Positions 50,683-59,349 of a DNA stretch of 64,000 bases are shown piece by piece. The DNA is taken from NCBI GenBank assembly GCA_013215565.1, contig JABSQV010000003.1, positions 44,723-108,722 on the forward strand, read 5' to 3'. The position numbers and the translations under genes were made by a program. The notes below the pieces were generated by a model, which was not told the DNA's origin, did no database searches, and was given only the letters and a program-made list of their open reading frames with translations. Position 1 is the stretch's first letter, and each line of letters begins with the position of its first letter. This DNA comes from Myxococcales bacterium. GTDB taxonomy: Bacteria > Myxococcota_A > UBA9160 > SZUA-336.

Positions 50683-51363
50683 ATGAGAGACGAACTGGTG
50701 AGCTACGAACTGCGGGAATCGGTGGCGTTGCTGGGCTTCGACGACGGCAAGGCCAACGTGATCGGGCCCGCCGCACAGGCGGCTCTCCACGCCGCGCTCG
50801 ACCGGGCCGAGAAGGAGGCGCGCGCGCTGGTGCTCGCGGGCCGTCCCGGCCGATTTTCGGCCGGCTTCGACCTCGGCGTCATGCGCGCGGGCGGCGCTGA
50901 GGTGGCTCGGATGGTGCGCGGCGGCGCGGAGCTGGCGGCGCGCCTCTACGCCTTCCCGCTTCCGGTGGTGGCAGCAGTCACGGGACATGCGCTCGCGATG
51001 GGTGCGGTGCTGCTGCTCGTGGCGGACGAACGCATCGGGGCCTCCGGGGACTTCAAGATCGGCCTGAACGAAACCGCGATCGGAATGACGCTTCCGGACT
51101 TCGCGCTGATCCTGACACGCGAACGCCTCGCGCCCACGCACCTGACGCGCGCGACCCTGAACGCCGAGATCTTTGGCCCGGACGGGGCCGTCGAGGCCGG
51201 CTTCCTGGATCGAGTCGTACCGGCAGCGGAACTCCCCCAGGAAGCCTTCGCGCGCGCAAGTGCGCTCGCGGCCCTCGACCTAAGCGCGCACTGCGCGACG
51301 AAGCGCAGGCTGCGCGAGGTTGCCCTGGCGGCATTGCGGGAATCCCTTTCCGCGGTCGGGTAG
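50683..51363 (+). CDS. Enoyl-CoA hydratase/isomerase (crotonase) family protein
   Basis: GRPGRFSAGFDLGVM; VTGHALAMGAVLLLVADERIG. Confidence 0.9.
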   Translation: MRDELVSYELRESVALLGFDDGKANVIGPAAQAALHAALDRAEKEARALVLAGRPGRFSAGFDLGVMRAGGAEVARMVRGGAELAARLYAFPLPVVAAVTGHALAMGAVLLLVADERIGASGDFKIGLNETAIGMTLPDFALILTRERLAPTHLTRATLNAEIFGPDGAVEAGFLDRVVPAAELPQEAFARASALAALDLSAHCATKRRLREVALAALRESLSAVG

Positions 51364-51375
51364 GGCCGCGGACGC

Positions 51376-51858
51376 CTACTTCGGGCGCACCGCACGTCGG
51401 CGTCGCGCAATCTCGAACGCCTCGAGTTCGTCGAACTGGGCCGGGAAGTAGAGGGCCAGGATCCGGCCGATCCGGCGGAGTTCGGCCGGGTCCTCGTCGA
51501 GCAGGATCAATACCTCCCCGTACCAGTACAGGAGCTGCCCGTCCAGCGGATTGAGCTCGAGCGCGCGCGCAAAGTGGCGACGCGCCAGATCGAGTTCTCC
51601 GCGCTCGGCGGCCCAGACCCCGGCAAAGCGGTTCGACTCGGCGCGGTCCGGGTAGACCTCGAGCAGCACGCCGGACAGGGACTCGAGCATCTCGGCCCGG
51701 AGTTTCGGAATGTTCCCGGGCGCGGTCGCAGGTCGGAGGTGACCGTGAGGCGCCAGCCAGCTCCGCTCGACCCACACGAGTCCGACCGCAACCGTCAGGA
51801 TGCCGACCGGCAGCAGCAGAACACGCAGCCGCCGGCTGACCCGTTCCGCAGTGCGCAC
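51376..51858 (-). CDS. Small TM-anchored TPR-like protein, unknown function
   Basis: N-terminal TM; AERGELDLARRHFARALELNPLDGQLLYWYGEVLILL. Confidence 0.7.
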   Translation of the reverse strand: MRTAERVSRRLRVLLLPVGILTVAVGLVWVERSWLAPHGHLRPATAPGNIPKLRAEMLESLSGVLLEVYPDRAESNRFAGVWAAERGELDLARRHFARALELNPLDGQLLYWYGEVLILLDEDPAELRRIGRILALYFPAQFDELEAFEIARRRRAVRPK

Positions 51859-51859
51859 G

Positions 51860-52891
51860 CTACAGGACCCGCTGCAACTCGGGCTTTCTCACCTTCCAGA
51901 TGAACGAGTCGAAGTAGTAGTGAAGCAGCGCGAACGAACTGATCAGCGACGCGCTCAGCAGGTCGAAGTCGACCGGCAGGGAACGCAGAGAACTCAGTTG
52001 CCAGAAGACCCCGGCGTAGCCCACGCACAGCAACAGGAAGGCGGCCACGTGCAACGGACCCGGTGCGCCCAGGTAACGCAGCAGCGACGAGTCCCCCCCG
52101 CTCCGGGCCACGTTATTGCGGTTATAGGCGAACACCATGACCAGGTACTGCCCGCCGTGCATGATCCGGTGCGCGATCGACCAGACCAGCAGCGAGGTGG
52201 TCGCGAAGGCGGTGAAATACCAGAGGAAGTAGCTGGCGAGCAGGAACAGGTATTTCGTGGGATTGAGCGGAGTCCCTCGCCGCAGACACCCCACCACGTG
52301 CCCCAGATAGGCCAGCCCGTAGAGGCCCGTCACGGTCCAGGAAACCAGGTGCACGGTCTCGATCGCGCCGCTCGAAACGGGGAGGTGCCACAGGTGGAGC
52401 ATCCGCACCCAGTAGATGGTGAAGACGGGCGAAGTCAGGAGCAGGTTCACGAACAGCGTCCAGTGCAGGTAGAAGTCGAAGCGGGGCGTGGCCGGGCCGC
52501 CGGTCGCGGCCTTGAAGTCGTAAATTCGGCCGAACCCGTACTGCTGCATGATGCTGTGTTGGTGATCCCACAGTGCTACCAGCAGGATGAGGCTGATCGG
52601 GGCGAACTTGAGCAGCAGGAAGGCCGCGGGAATGAATAGCAGGGGGCCCGCGACCAAGCGCCCACGCCAGCGCCGAAATTCCGCCGGTGAGCCGTACAGG
52701 CGCAGCCAGGTCACACCCTGGTGCGGCACCGTCACGGCGAAGATCACGACGACGAGGCCGAGCGCGGGCAGGTGCCGTTGTGCCAGCAGCGCGGCGGCGA
52801 CCGCCATGAACGGCAGTACCAGGAACCAGAACGCGTCGCTCCGGGGACCCAGGATGTAACCGCGCTGGAAGCTGAAGGAGGCGGAGGTCAT
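51860..52891 (-). CDS. Multi-TM membrane protein, unknown function
   Basis: Start MTSASFSFQRGYILGPRSDAFWFLVLP; many TM segments; DHQHSIMQQYGFGRIYD. Confidence 0.72.
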   Translation of the reverse strand: MTSASFSFQRGYILGPRSDAFWFLVLPFMAVAAALLAQRHLPALGLVVVIFAVTVPHQGVTWLRLYGSPAEFRRWRGRLVAGPLLFIPAAFLLLKFAPISLILLVALWDHQHSIMQQYGFGRIYDFKAATGGPATPRFDFYLHWTLFVNLLLTSPVFTIYWVRMLHLWHLPVSSGAIETVHLVSWTVTGLYGLAYLGHVVGCLRRGTPLNPTKYLFLLASYFLWYFTAFATTSLLVWSIAHRIMHGGQYLVMVFAYNRNNVARSGGDSSLLRYLGAPGPLHVAAFLLLCVGYAGVFWQLSSLRSLPVDFDLLSASLISSFALLHYYFDSFIWKVRKPELQRVL

Positions 52892-53094
52892 GGGGCCCGG
52901 CTCACGGGCTTCGCCGTCAGAATCGAGGTGCGCATCCCGAGCCATGATAGCCCGGGCGCCACTCGGAGGGCCGCCGGCTCCCGGGCGACGCCGGGGGCCT
53001 GTCGCCACGCCCCGGATCCCGCCAGGGGCCCGAACCGGCCCCCCGGCTGCGTGGCGCCCCCACCCCGGTGTCGCGCCGGGGACGCAATTCTCTG

Positions 53095-53123
53095 TTGACT
53101 TTCCGGTACCCGAGCACCATAAG
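53095..53123 (+). promoter_or_regulatory. Putative amtB promoter
   Basis: TTGACT-N17-CATAAG about 170 nt upstream of the amtB start. Confidence 0.4.
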
Positions 53124-53168
53124 ATGCCGGATCACGCAGGGCGGCAGGGGTTGCGGGGAGTTGTCGCG

Positions 53169-53245
53169 GAGAGGGGGGGATGCGTTTTCGTGCCGCGGGT
53201 GCGGCACCACCCTCTCTGTTTGCCGGAGAATCCTCGGAGCGGCAA
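53169..53245 (+). promoter_or_regulatory. Two consecutive stem-loops in the amtB 5' leader
   Basis: GAGAGGG...[GTGCCGC-GGGT-GCGGCAC]..CCCTCTC and TTGCCG-GAG-AATC-CTC-GGAG-CGGCAA. Confidence 0.55.
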
Positions 53246-53296
53246 GTCCATCGGGCGTGCATTGAGGTCGCCACGGGAGAGGGAGAGAACGCAATC

Positions 53297-54625
53297 ATGC
53301 GAGAAAAACTGACTTTCCTAAGTATCGGACGCGCCGGCATGGGCCTTTTCGCAACCGCGCTGCCATTGCTGCTACTGGCCGCGGGCACGGCCTTCGGCCA
53401 GGGGATGGACGAGCCTGAGGTACTGCTGGACTCGGGTGACACTGCCTGGATGCTGACGAGTTCCGCGCTGGTCCTGCTGATGACGCTACCGGGGCTGGCG
53501 CTGTTCTACGGCGGCCTCGTCCGTGGCAAGAACGTCCTTTCGGTACTCGTGCAGTGCTTGGCATCGGCCGGGCTCATCGGAGTGCTCTGGGTGCTGGTCG
53601 GCTACTCGCTCGCATTCAGCGGTGACGGCCGGTTCGTCGGAGACCTCGGCGAGTTCTTGCTCGGTGGCATGAGCCCCGAGACGCTCAACGGAACGATTCC
53701 AGCGTACGTGTTCGTAATGTTCCAGGGCATGTTCGCGATCATCACACCGGCCCTGATGCTCGGCGCCTTCGCCGAACGCATGCGTTTCAGCGCCTACATG
53801 TGCTTCATCGCGATCTGGGTCCTCGTCGTCTACTGCCCCCTCGCCCACATGGTCTGGGGCGGGGGCTGGATCGGTGGGATGGGCGCAATGGACTTCGCGG
53901 GGGGCCTGGTCGTGCACATGTCGAGCGGCTTCTCTGCCCTGGCCGCGGCCATCATCCTCGGCAAGCGCCGGGGCTACGGGACCGAGCAGATGGCGCCGCA
54001 CAGCCTCCCGCTGACTGTGATCGGCGCTTCACTGCTTTGGGTCGGCTGGTTCGGCTTCAACGCAGGGAGCCAACTCGCTGCCGACGGGACGGCGGGTCTG
54101 GCGTTCCTGACGACCCAGACCGCGACCGCCACCGCCGTGCTGGCCTGGCTTCTGATCGAGTGGATGCACCGTGGCAAGCCGACCGTACTAGGGGGTGCCA
54201 CCGCCGCAGTCGCGGGGCTCGTCGCGATTACGCCCGCGTGCGCATTCGTCACTCCCGGGGGCTCAATTCTGGTCGGGCTCGGGGCCGCCATCTTCTGCTA
54301 CATGGCCGTGACCATGCTGAAGCCTGGCGCGGGCTATGACGACTCGCTCGACGTCTTCGGAGTACACGGCGTGGGAGGCGCCTGGGGAGCCCTGGCAACC
54401 GGTCTCTTCATCGCGCCCTGGGCAGTGCAGGACGGAGTCAGTTGGGGCGGCCAGGTCATGAAGCAGGTCGCGAGCATCGGCTTCACGGCCGTCTTCGCGA
54501 TCGTGGCCACCACGATCATCCTCTACGTACTCCGCGTGATCCTCGGGGACCTCCGGGTGAGCGAAGAGGACGAGTCCACCGGCGTCGACCTCACGCAACA
54601 CAGCGAGTCCGCGTACAGCGAATAG
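53297..54625 (+). CDS. amtB: Ammonium transporter
   Basis: LALFYGGLVRGKNVLS; WGGGWIGGMGAMDFAGGLVVHMSSGFSALAAA; LGRRRGYG-type loop. Confidence 0.96.
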   Translation: MREKLTFLSIGRAGMGLFATALPLLLLAAGTAFGQGMDEPEVLLDSGDTAWMLTSSALVLLMTLPGLALFYGGLVRGKNVLSVLVQCLASAGLIGVLWVLVGYSLAFSGDGRFVGDLGEFLLGGMSPETLNGTIPAYVFVMFQGMFAIITPALMLGAFAERMRFSAYMCFIAIWVLVVYCPLAHMVWGGGWIGGMGAMDFAGGLVVHMSSGFSALAAAIILGKRRGYGTEQMAPHSLPLTVIGASLLWVGWFGFNAGSQLAADGTAGLAFLTTQTATATAVLAWLLIEWMHRGKPTVLGGATAAVAGLVAITPACAFVTPGGSILVGLGAAIFCYMAVTMLKPGAGYDDSLDVFGVHGVGGAWGALATGLFIAPWAVQDGVSWGGQVMKQVASIGFTAVFAIVATTIILYVLRVILGDLRVSEEDESTGVDLTQHSESAYSE

Positions 54626-54645
54626 CGCGACTCGGAAGACCGCCG

Positions 54646-54692
54646 CGCGCGCCTCCGGGACGCTCCGTCGTCTCGGGGGCGCGCGTCTTTTT
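54646..54692 (+). terminator. Rho-independent terminator of amtB
   Basis: 17-bp stem CGCGCGCCTCCGGGACG-CTCCGT-CGTCTCGGGGGCGCGCG (two G-T pairs) followed by TCTTTTT. Confidence 0.9.
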
Positions 54693-54786
54693 GCCCCGGC
54701 AGGTGAGTGAGCGCCTGATCGGGTCTTCCGGCCTGCTTGGATCGGTCCCAGTTTCCGAGTAGAGTTCAGCCAACCCCGGACACCCG

Positions 54787-55992
54787 ATGACCGCAAACCT
54801 CGAGCCCCTGGATTTCCAGCGCTTCCACACGGAGGTGCTGCCCGACAGGCTCCGTTCCGGAAACGGAGTCCTCGCGGCCGCCGGCGCACGCCACCTCGGC
54901 AGTCTTGCCTTCCGGCGTCAGGAAGGCGGCGCGTATACCTACCGGCCCCACGAGACCCGGATCGAGATCCTGCCGGGCGACGACGCCGACACGGTGATCG
55001 AACTCAGCGACGAAATCTGGCAGAACGTCGTAAACGAACTGGACGCGGCGGCCGGACTGCTGTACGGGGGACGCGGACGCTGCATCAAGGGGAAGGCGCT
55101 TGCCTGGCTCAATTGGGAGCCCGTGTTGCGGGCCATGTTCCACGGACGGCCCGTCTACGATCCCCACGAGGTGAGTCTTCCGGCCAGAGGCGGCGGAATC
55201 CTCAACCCCGAGCAGACCTTTAGGCCCGAAGACCCGCGCAACGACATGGCGCACTTTCTCAACACGGCCGGCTACCTGTTCGTGCGCGAGGTCTTCACAC
55301 AAGACGAGGTCACGGGATTCCTCGCCGAGGCGCGAGAACTCCGGCACGAGGCCCGACAGGGAGACAAGCTCTCGTGGTGGGGCAAGGACCGCGACGGAAG
55401 AGAAGTCCTCTGCCGCGTGACGCGGGGAGCCGCGAAGCCGCGTCTCCGGAGCATCCCGGACGAGCCTCGAATGCAGGCGCTCAAAGACCTAGCGGAGGAA
55501 CCTCTCCAGCACCGGGTCCCACCCTCTTCGGAGGAGGGTGTGACCGTGATCTTCAAGCACCCGGAGATGCGGGAAGGCCTCGGAGATCTGCCCTGGCACC
55601 GGGACTGCGGGATGGGAGGCCACGCCATCATTTGCCCGTCACTGGTCGCATCGGTGTTTCTCACGGAGTCGACCCCCGAAACCGGCGACCTGCGGATGCT
55701 GCCCGGTTCCTGGAAGGCGGGCTGTGCCCCGATCGATGCCGATCATGCCCGGGCGCCCGCCGGAGCCTGTTTCGCGGCGAATCCGGGAGACGTGTCCCTG
55801 CACTACGGAGACACCATGCACGCCGCTCCTCCTCCACAGGGCGACGGCCTCGACTGCTACAGGATCAGCGCGGTGACCGGCTATGCACGCCCAGAGTCGC
55901 GCCCGCACCGCGGCCGCCACTACAACGAGGTGCTCCACCGCCGCGAGGACGGACAGATCGAACACCTCTCGCGCGTCGCCAAACAGGACTAG
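54787..55992 (+). CDS. Phytanoyl-CoA dioxygenase family protein
   Basis: LPWHRDCGMGGH (HxD) ... GDVSLHYGDTMHAAPPP ... SRPHRGRHYNE. Confidence 0.8.
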   Translation: MTANLEPLDFQRFHTEVLPDRLRSGNGVLAAAGARHLGSLAFRRQEGGAYTYRPHETRIEILPGDDADTVIELSDEIWQNVVNELDAAAGLLYGGRGRCIKGKALAWLNWEPVLRAMFHGRPVYDPHEVSLPARGGGILNPEQTFRPEDPRNDMAHFLNTAGYLFVREVFTQDEVTGFLAEARELRHEARQGDKLSWWGKDRDGREVLCRVTRGAAKPRLRSIPDEPRMQALKDLAEEPLQHRVPPSSEEGVTVIFKHPEMREGLGDLPWHRDCGMGGHAIICPSLVASVFLTESTPETGDLRMLPGSWKAGCAPIDADHARAPAGACFAANPGDVSLHYGDTMHAAPPPQGDGLDCYRISAVTGYARPESRPHRGRHYNEVLHRREDGQIEHLSRVAKQD

Positions 55993-56002
55993 CCGACGCC
56001 CC

Positions 56003-56668
56003 TCATTCCGGCGATCGGGGCCCGGGTTCGAGGGTCGCAACGCGACCGCTGCGGAACATCTGCGCGACGACGAACAGGCCCACGAGCAACCACACCCAGC
56101 CCGGAACCCCGGGCAGAAACTCGCTCGCCGCTTCGCCGGCCAGGACCAGCGCAACAATGGCCGGAATCACGCCGATCGCGGTGCCCAGCACGTAGTCGCG
56201 CACGCGCACGCGCGACACGGCCAGCACCAGATGGGTCCACGGAGCCATGAACGTGACGAGCCGGATCAGGATCACGCCCAGGAGCGGGCGCGACTCGGTC
56301 CAGGACTCCAACCAGCGCAACCTGGCGGGCATGCGGCCCTGGACCAAGTCCCGGGCTAGATAGCGGGCAACCACGAACACGCTGGTGGCGGACACCACCG
56401 CCCCCACCCACGAGATCGCGAGCGCGGATTCGCGCGGCCAGGTGATTCCCGCGACGATCACGAATAGCACGCTCGGGATCGCGACCATCTCCCCGAGCGC
56501 GAAGATCGCCCAGAACAGGGGGGGACCCCAGGGTCCGGCGTCGAGCAGGAGTGCCCGGATTGCGTCCGGCCGAAGCTGGTCATCGAGCCCGCTCGTGTAC
56601 ACCGCCAGCACGACGCCGACCACGGCCGCCGCGAGCGCGATCCTGAGCCATAGCCTCCGGCCCCTCAC
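56003..56668 (-). CDS. TVP38/TMEM64 (DedA-like) family membrane protein
   Basis: FALGEMVAIPSVLFVIVAGITWPRESALAISWVGAVVSATSVFVVARYLARD. Confidence 0.85.
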   Translation of the reverse strand: MRGRRLWLRIALAAAVVGVVLAVYTSGLDDQLRPDAIRALLLDAGPWGPPLFWAIFALGEMVAIPSVLFVIVAGITWPRESALAISWVGAVVSATSVFVVARYLARDLVQGRMPARLRWLESWTESRPLLGVILIRLVTFMAPWTHLVLAVSRVRVRDYVLGTAIGVIPAIVALVLAGEAASEFLPGVPGWVWLLVGLFVVAQMFRSGRVATLEPGPRSPE

Positions 56669-57312
56669 AAGTCGTACGCGACTTCGCGTTCGACCAGATC
56701 GATCCCGAGCAGGGTCTCGAGTTCGCGCAGGGCCGCGATCGGCTCCTCCACCTTGATCGTCGCCATCCCGAGCGCGCGCGCCGCCTTCAGGTTACGTCCG
56801 ATGTCGTCCAGGAACACGGCTTCGGCGGGCTCGACCCCCAGTTCGCGGCACACCAGTCGGTAGATGCGCGGGTCTGGCTTTCGGAGCCCGACCACGCTCG
56901 ACTCCACGACCAACTCGAACAACTCCGCGAAGGGGCGGCCCTCGCCCTCCGCCTGGCTGCGCCAGTTGTTGGTGAGCGCCGCGACCCGAAACCCACGGGC
57001 CCTCAGGGAACGGATCGCTGTGAGCATGCTCGGCCTCAGCGACGACGCCTCCGCCATATACTCGAACATCCGCCGGCCGTCGACAGCGAGGCCCCGGGCA
57101 CCCATGTCCGCTTCGAATTCAGCGAAGAACGCCTCCAGCTCGAGTTCGCCCCGCTCGAGGCGCGACCAGGCGCCGCCCTCTCCTGCGGCGACAATCGCGC
57201 GGTTGATGGCGTTTCGATCGAGCCCGGAGTCGCGTTCGTAGGCCTGGATCGCGTGCAGCGGAGAGCCGGTCACGACCCCGCCCACATCGAACACAACGGC
57301 CTTGTATCCCAT
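56665..57312 (-). CDS. HAD-family hydrolase
   Basis: VVFDVGGVVTG; AALTNNW; VGLRKPDPRIYRL; AVFLDDIGRNLKAARALGMATIKV. Confidence 0.92.
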   Translation of the reverse strand: MGYKAVVFDVGGVVTGSPLHAIQAYERDSGLDRNAINRAIVAAGEGGAWSRLERGELELEAFFAEFEADMGARGLAVDGRRMFEYMAEASSLRPSMLTAIRSLRARGFRVAALTNNWRSQAEGEGRPFAELFELVVESSVVGLRKPDPRIYRLVCRELGVEPAEAVFLDDIGRNLKAARALGMATIKVEEPIAALRELETLLGIDLVEREVAYDL

Positions 57313-57414
57313 CAGATTCCCCCGACCCGGGGTTTTATCCCTCACCCACAGACACACGACAAGTATGAGGTCGCCACCGCCCCGGCGGCCGAGAAACCCA
57401 AACGAAAAAAGAGC

Positions 57415-57439
57415 AAAAAAAAAGCCCGCCGAGGCGGAC
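57415..57439 (-). terminator. Rho-independent terminator on minus strand
   Basis: GTCCGC-CTCG-GCGGGC followed by T9. Confidence 0.8.
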
Positions 57440-57466
57440 TAGCGATTTCTGCGACGAACGAACAGT

Positions 57467-57494
57467 ATTATACCACGAAACTTTCGAAATTCAA
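57467..57494 (-). promoter_or_regulatory. Near-consensus extended -10 promoter
   Basis: Minus strand TTGAAT-N16-TATAAT with TGG immediately before the -10 (TGnTATAAT). Confidence 0.6.
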
Positions 57495-57638
57495 GCACTT
57501 TCTTTGAAATTTCTGGGCTCGCGAAAAAACCGGACCCGAACGCTCGAATCGACGCTGCGAAGTGCTGCTTTGGCCACATAAAGCCGCGTTTTCGGCAGCT
57601 TGGCTCACGTCGCTGCCGATGCCCTCGAGGGCGCATAC

Positions 57639-58349
57639 TCAATCGGGCGAGCTCGAACCCGCCGCGGTGCCCTCCAGAATCTGCGCGCGCAGTTGCCTGA
57701 GCATCCGAGGAAGCGAACGGCGCGTGAGCATACGTTGGACGAAGTCGGGCACCGCGCGGCCCGCGTCCACCGCCCCGCGATACACGACCAGGGTGGCGAC
57801 TCCCTGATTCACGGGTAGGAGTTGCCAGCGCCCCTGCGTGGCCGCGATGTCATGGTGTGAGGCGCGGTCCAGTTGCCAGCGGACCTCGCAGCTGGCCGGC
57901 TCCAGCTCGTAGATCGAGGTGTGCTCCAGGTTCAGGAAGAGGATCCGGTAGCGCTGCCGCACCCAGACCCGGCCCGAGTCCCGGCGCGTCACGAGGGTCT
58001 CGCGGATCAGCGGCATGAAGCCCGGCCAGTTCTCGAACTCGAAGAGCGTCCGCCACACCTGCTCGGGTGGAGCATCGATCAAGCTCAACCCCTTGACGTC
58101 CAGAGAGGCGTCCAAGCCAGACTCCGGATGCTTGAGGTCCCGGATCAGGATCTCGCCGTCCCGAAGCCGCCGCCAGTCCTCGGTCGAGAGCGCATCCGTG
58201 GCACCGAGCGTGCAGCCCGCGCCGGCCGCAGCCTGAAACTCGGGCGGCTGGGCCTGCGGGCCCGCGCGCACGAAGCCCGGAGACGAGACCAGCAGCATCG
58301 GGAGCAACGCGGCAAACCGCATCGAGCGGGGTGCGCTTCGAAGAGCCAC
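57639..58349 (-). CDS. SRPBCC/polyketide-cyclase-like secreted protein
   Basis: Signal peptide; SLIDAPPEQVWRTLFEFENWPGFMPLIRETLV ... YELEPASCEVRWQLD. Confidence 0.75.
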   Translation of the reverse strand: MALRSAPRSMRFAALLPMLLVSSPGFVRAGPQAQPPEFQAAAGAGCTLGATDALSTEDWRRLRDGEILIRDLKHPESGLDASLDVKGLSLIDAPPEQVWRTLFEFENWPGFMPLIRETLVTRRDSGRVWVRQRYRILFLNLEHTSIYELEPASCEVRWQLDRASHHDIAATQGRWQLLPVNQGVATLVVYRGAVDAGRAVPDFVQRMLTRRSLPRMLRQLRAQILEGTAAGSSSPD

Positions 58350-58452
58350 GCGTGCAGACTAGCAGCGGCGAGTGCGGCCGGCGCGGCAGCAGCCATTTTT
58401 GGCCGGAAGCCGGCCGGTATACTCGCCCGCGTCCTCGCGCCGGGAGAGTCTG

Positions 58453-59349
58453 ATGTCGCCCCGAACGAGCCGAGAGCCGCGCAGAGCGCCCCTGCTCTGG
58501 CTCGCCGCCGGGGCCGGGGCCGGACTCCTGCTCGCGGCCGTGGGCCTGCTACGGGAAGACGCAGATTCCGAGGCGCTTCCACCGGTGGCAGTGGCGCGCG
58601 TGAACGGCGCGCTGATCCTGAAGGATGCCTATCGACAGCTCCTGACCGGACTCGAGAGCGACACGCGCGAGGCCGCCGACCCGGAGCGTCGGCGCCACGT
58701 GCTCGATCGCATGATCGAGGAGGAACTGCTGGTCCAGCGCGCCCTCGAACTCGGACTCGCCGGGAGCGATCGCCGGGTGCGCGGCAACCTCGTCTCGGCG
58801 ATGATCGCGGCCGTCACCTCCGACGCGGAGAGCGCAGTCCCGGAGCCGGATACGCTGCGGCGCTTCTTCGACGAAAACCGCGCCTACTTCACGCGCCCGC
58901 CGCGCCTGCGCGTGCGGCAGATCTACCTGCGTGAATCCGGGCGCGAGTCGGATCCCACGCCGCGAACACGCGCCGAATCGGCCCGGCGCAGACTCTTGGG
59001 CGGCGCAGCCTTCGGCCAGCTGAAGCGAGAAGTCGGGGACCTGGAAGTGGCACCGATCCCGGACACGCTGCTGCCTCCCGCGAAGCTGCGCGAGTACATC
59101 GGACCTGCCGGTCTCGAAGCAGCCCTCGCACTCGAACCCGGGAGCCCGAGCCCCCCGGTCCCGGCCCCGGGCGGATTCCGGATCCTGGAACTCGTCGAAC
59201 GGGACAGCGCGCGCACCCCCGCGCTCGCCGAGATCCGGCCGCTCGTCGAGGCCGAGTGGTCCCGTCGCGAGGGCGAACGCGCACTGCGCGCGTATCTGGA
59301 CGAACTCCGCGATCGGTCCGAGGTTCGGATCGCGCCCGGACTCCCGTGA
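58453..59349 (+). CDS. SurA/PpiC-like periplasmic peptidyl-prolyl isomerase-type protein
   Basis: TM anchor; VARVNGALILKDAYRQLL ... RRRHVLDRMIEEELLVQRALELGLAGSDRRVRGNLV ... YFTRPPRLRVRQIYL. Confidence 0.75.
   Translation: MSPRTSREPRRAPLLWLAAGAGAGLLLAAVGLLREDADSEALPPVAVARVNGALILKDAYRQLLTGLESDTREAADPERRRHVLDRMIEEELLVQRALELGLAGSDRRVRGNLVSAMIAAVTSDAESAVPEPDTLRRFFDENRAYFTRPPRLRVRQIYLRESGRESDPTPRTRAESARRRLLGGAAFGQLKREVGDLEVAPIPDTLLPPAKLREYIGPAGLEAALALEPGSPSPPVPAPGGFRILELVERDSARTPALAEIRPLVEAEWSRREGERALRAYLDELRDRSEVRIAPGLP

Noticed and set aside
57253-57507. Plus-strand Lys-rich ORF (…EKPKRKKSKKKARRGGLAISATNEQYY…)
   Set aside because: No RBS or homology signal; Lys run is the reverse strand of terminator T-tracts and the AT-rich promoter island.
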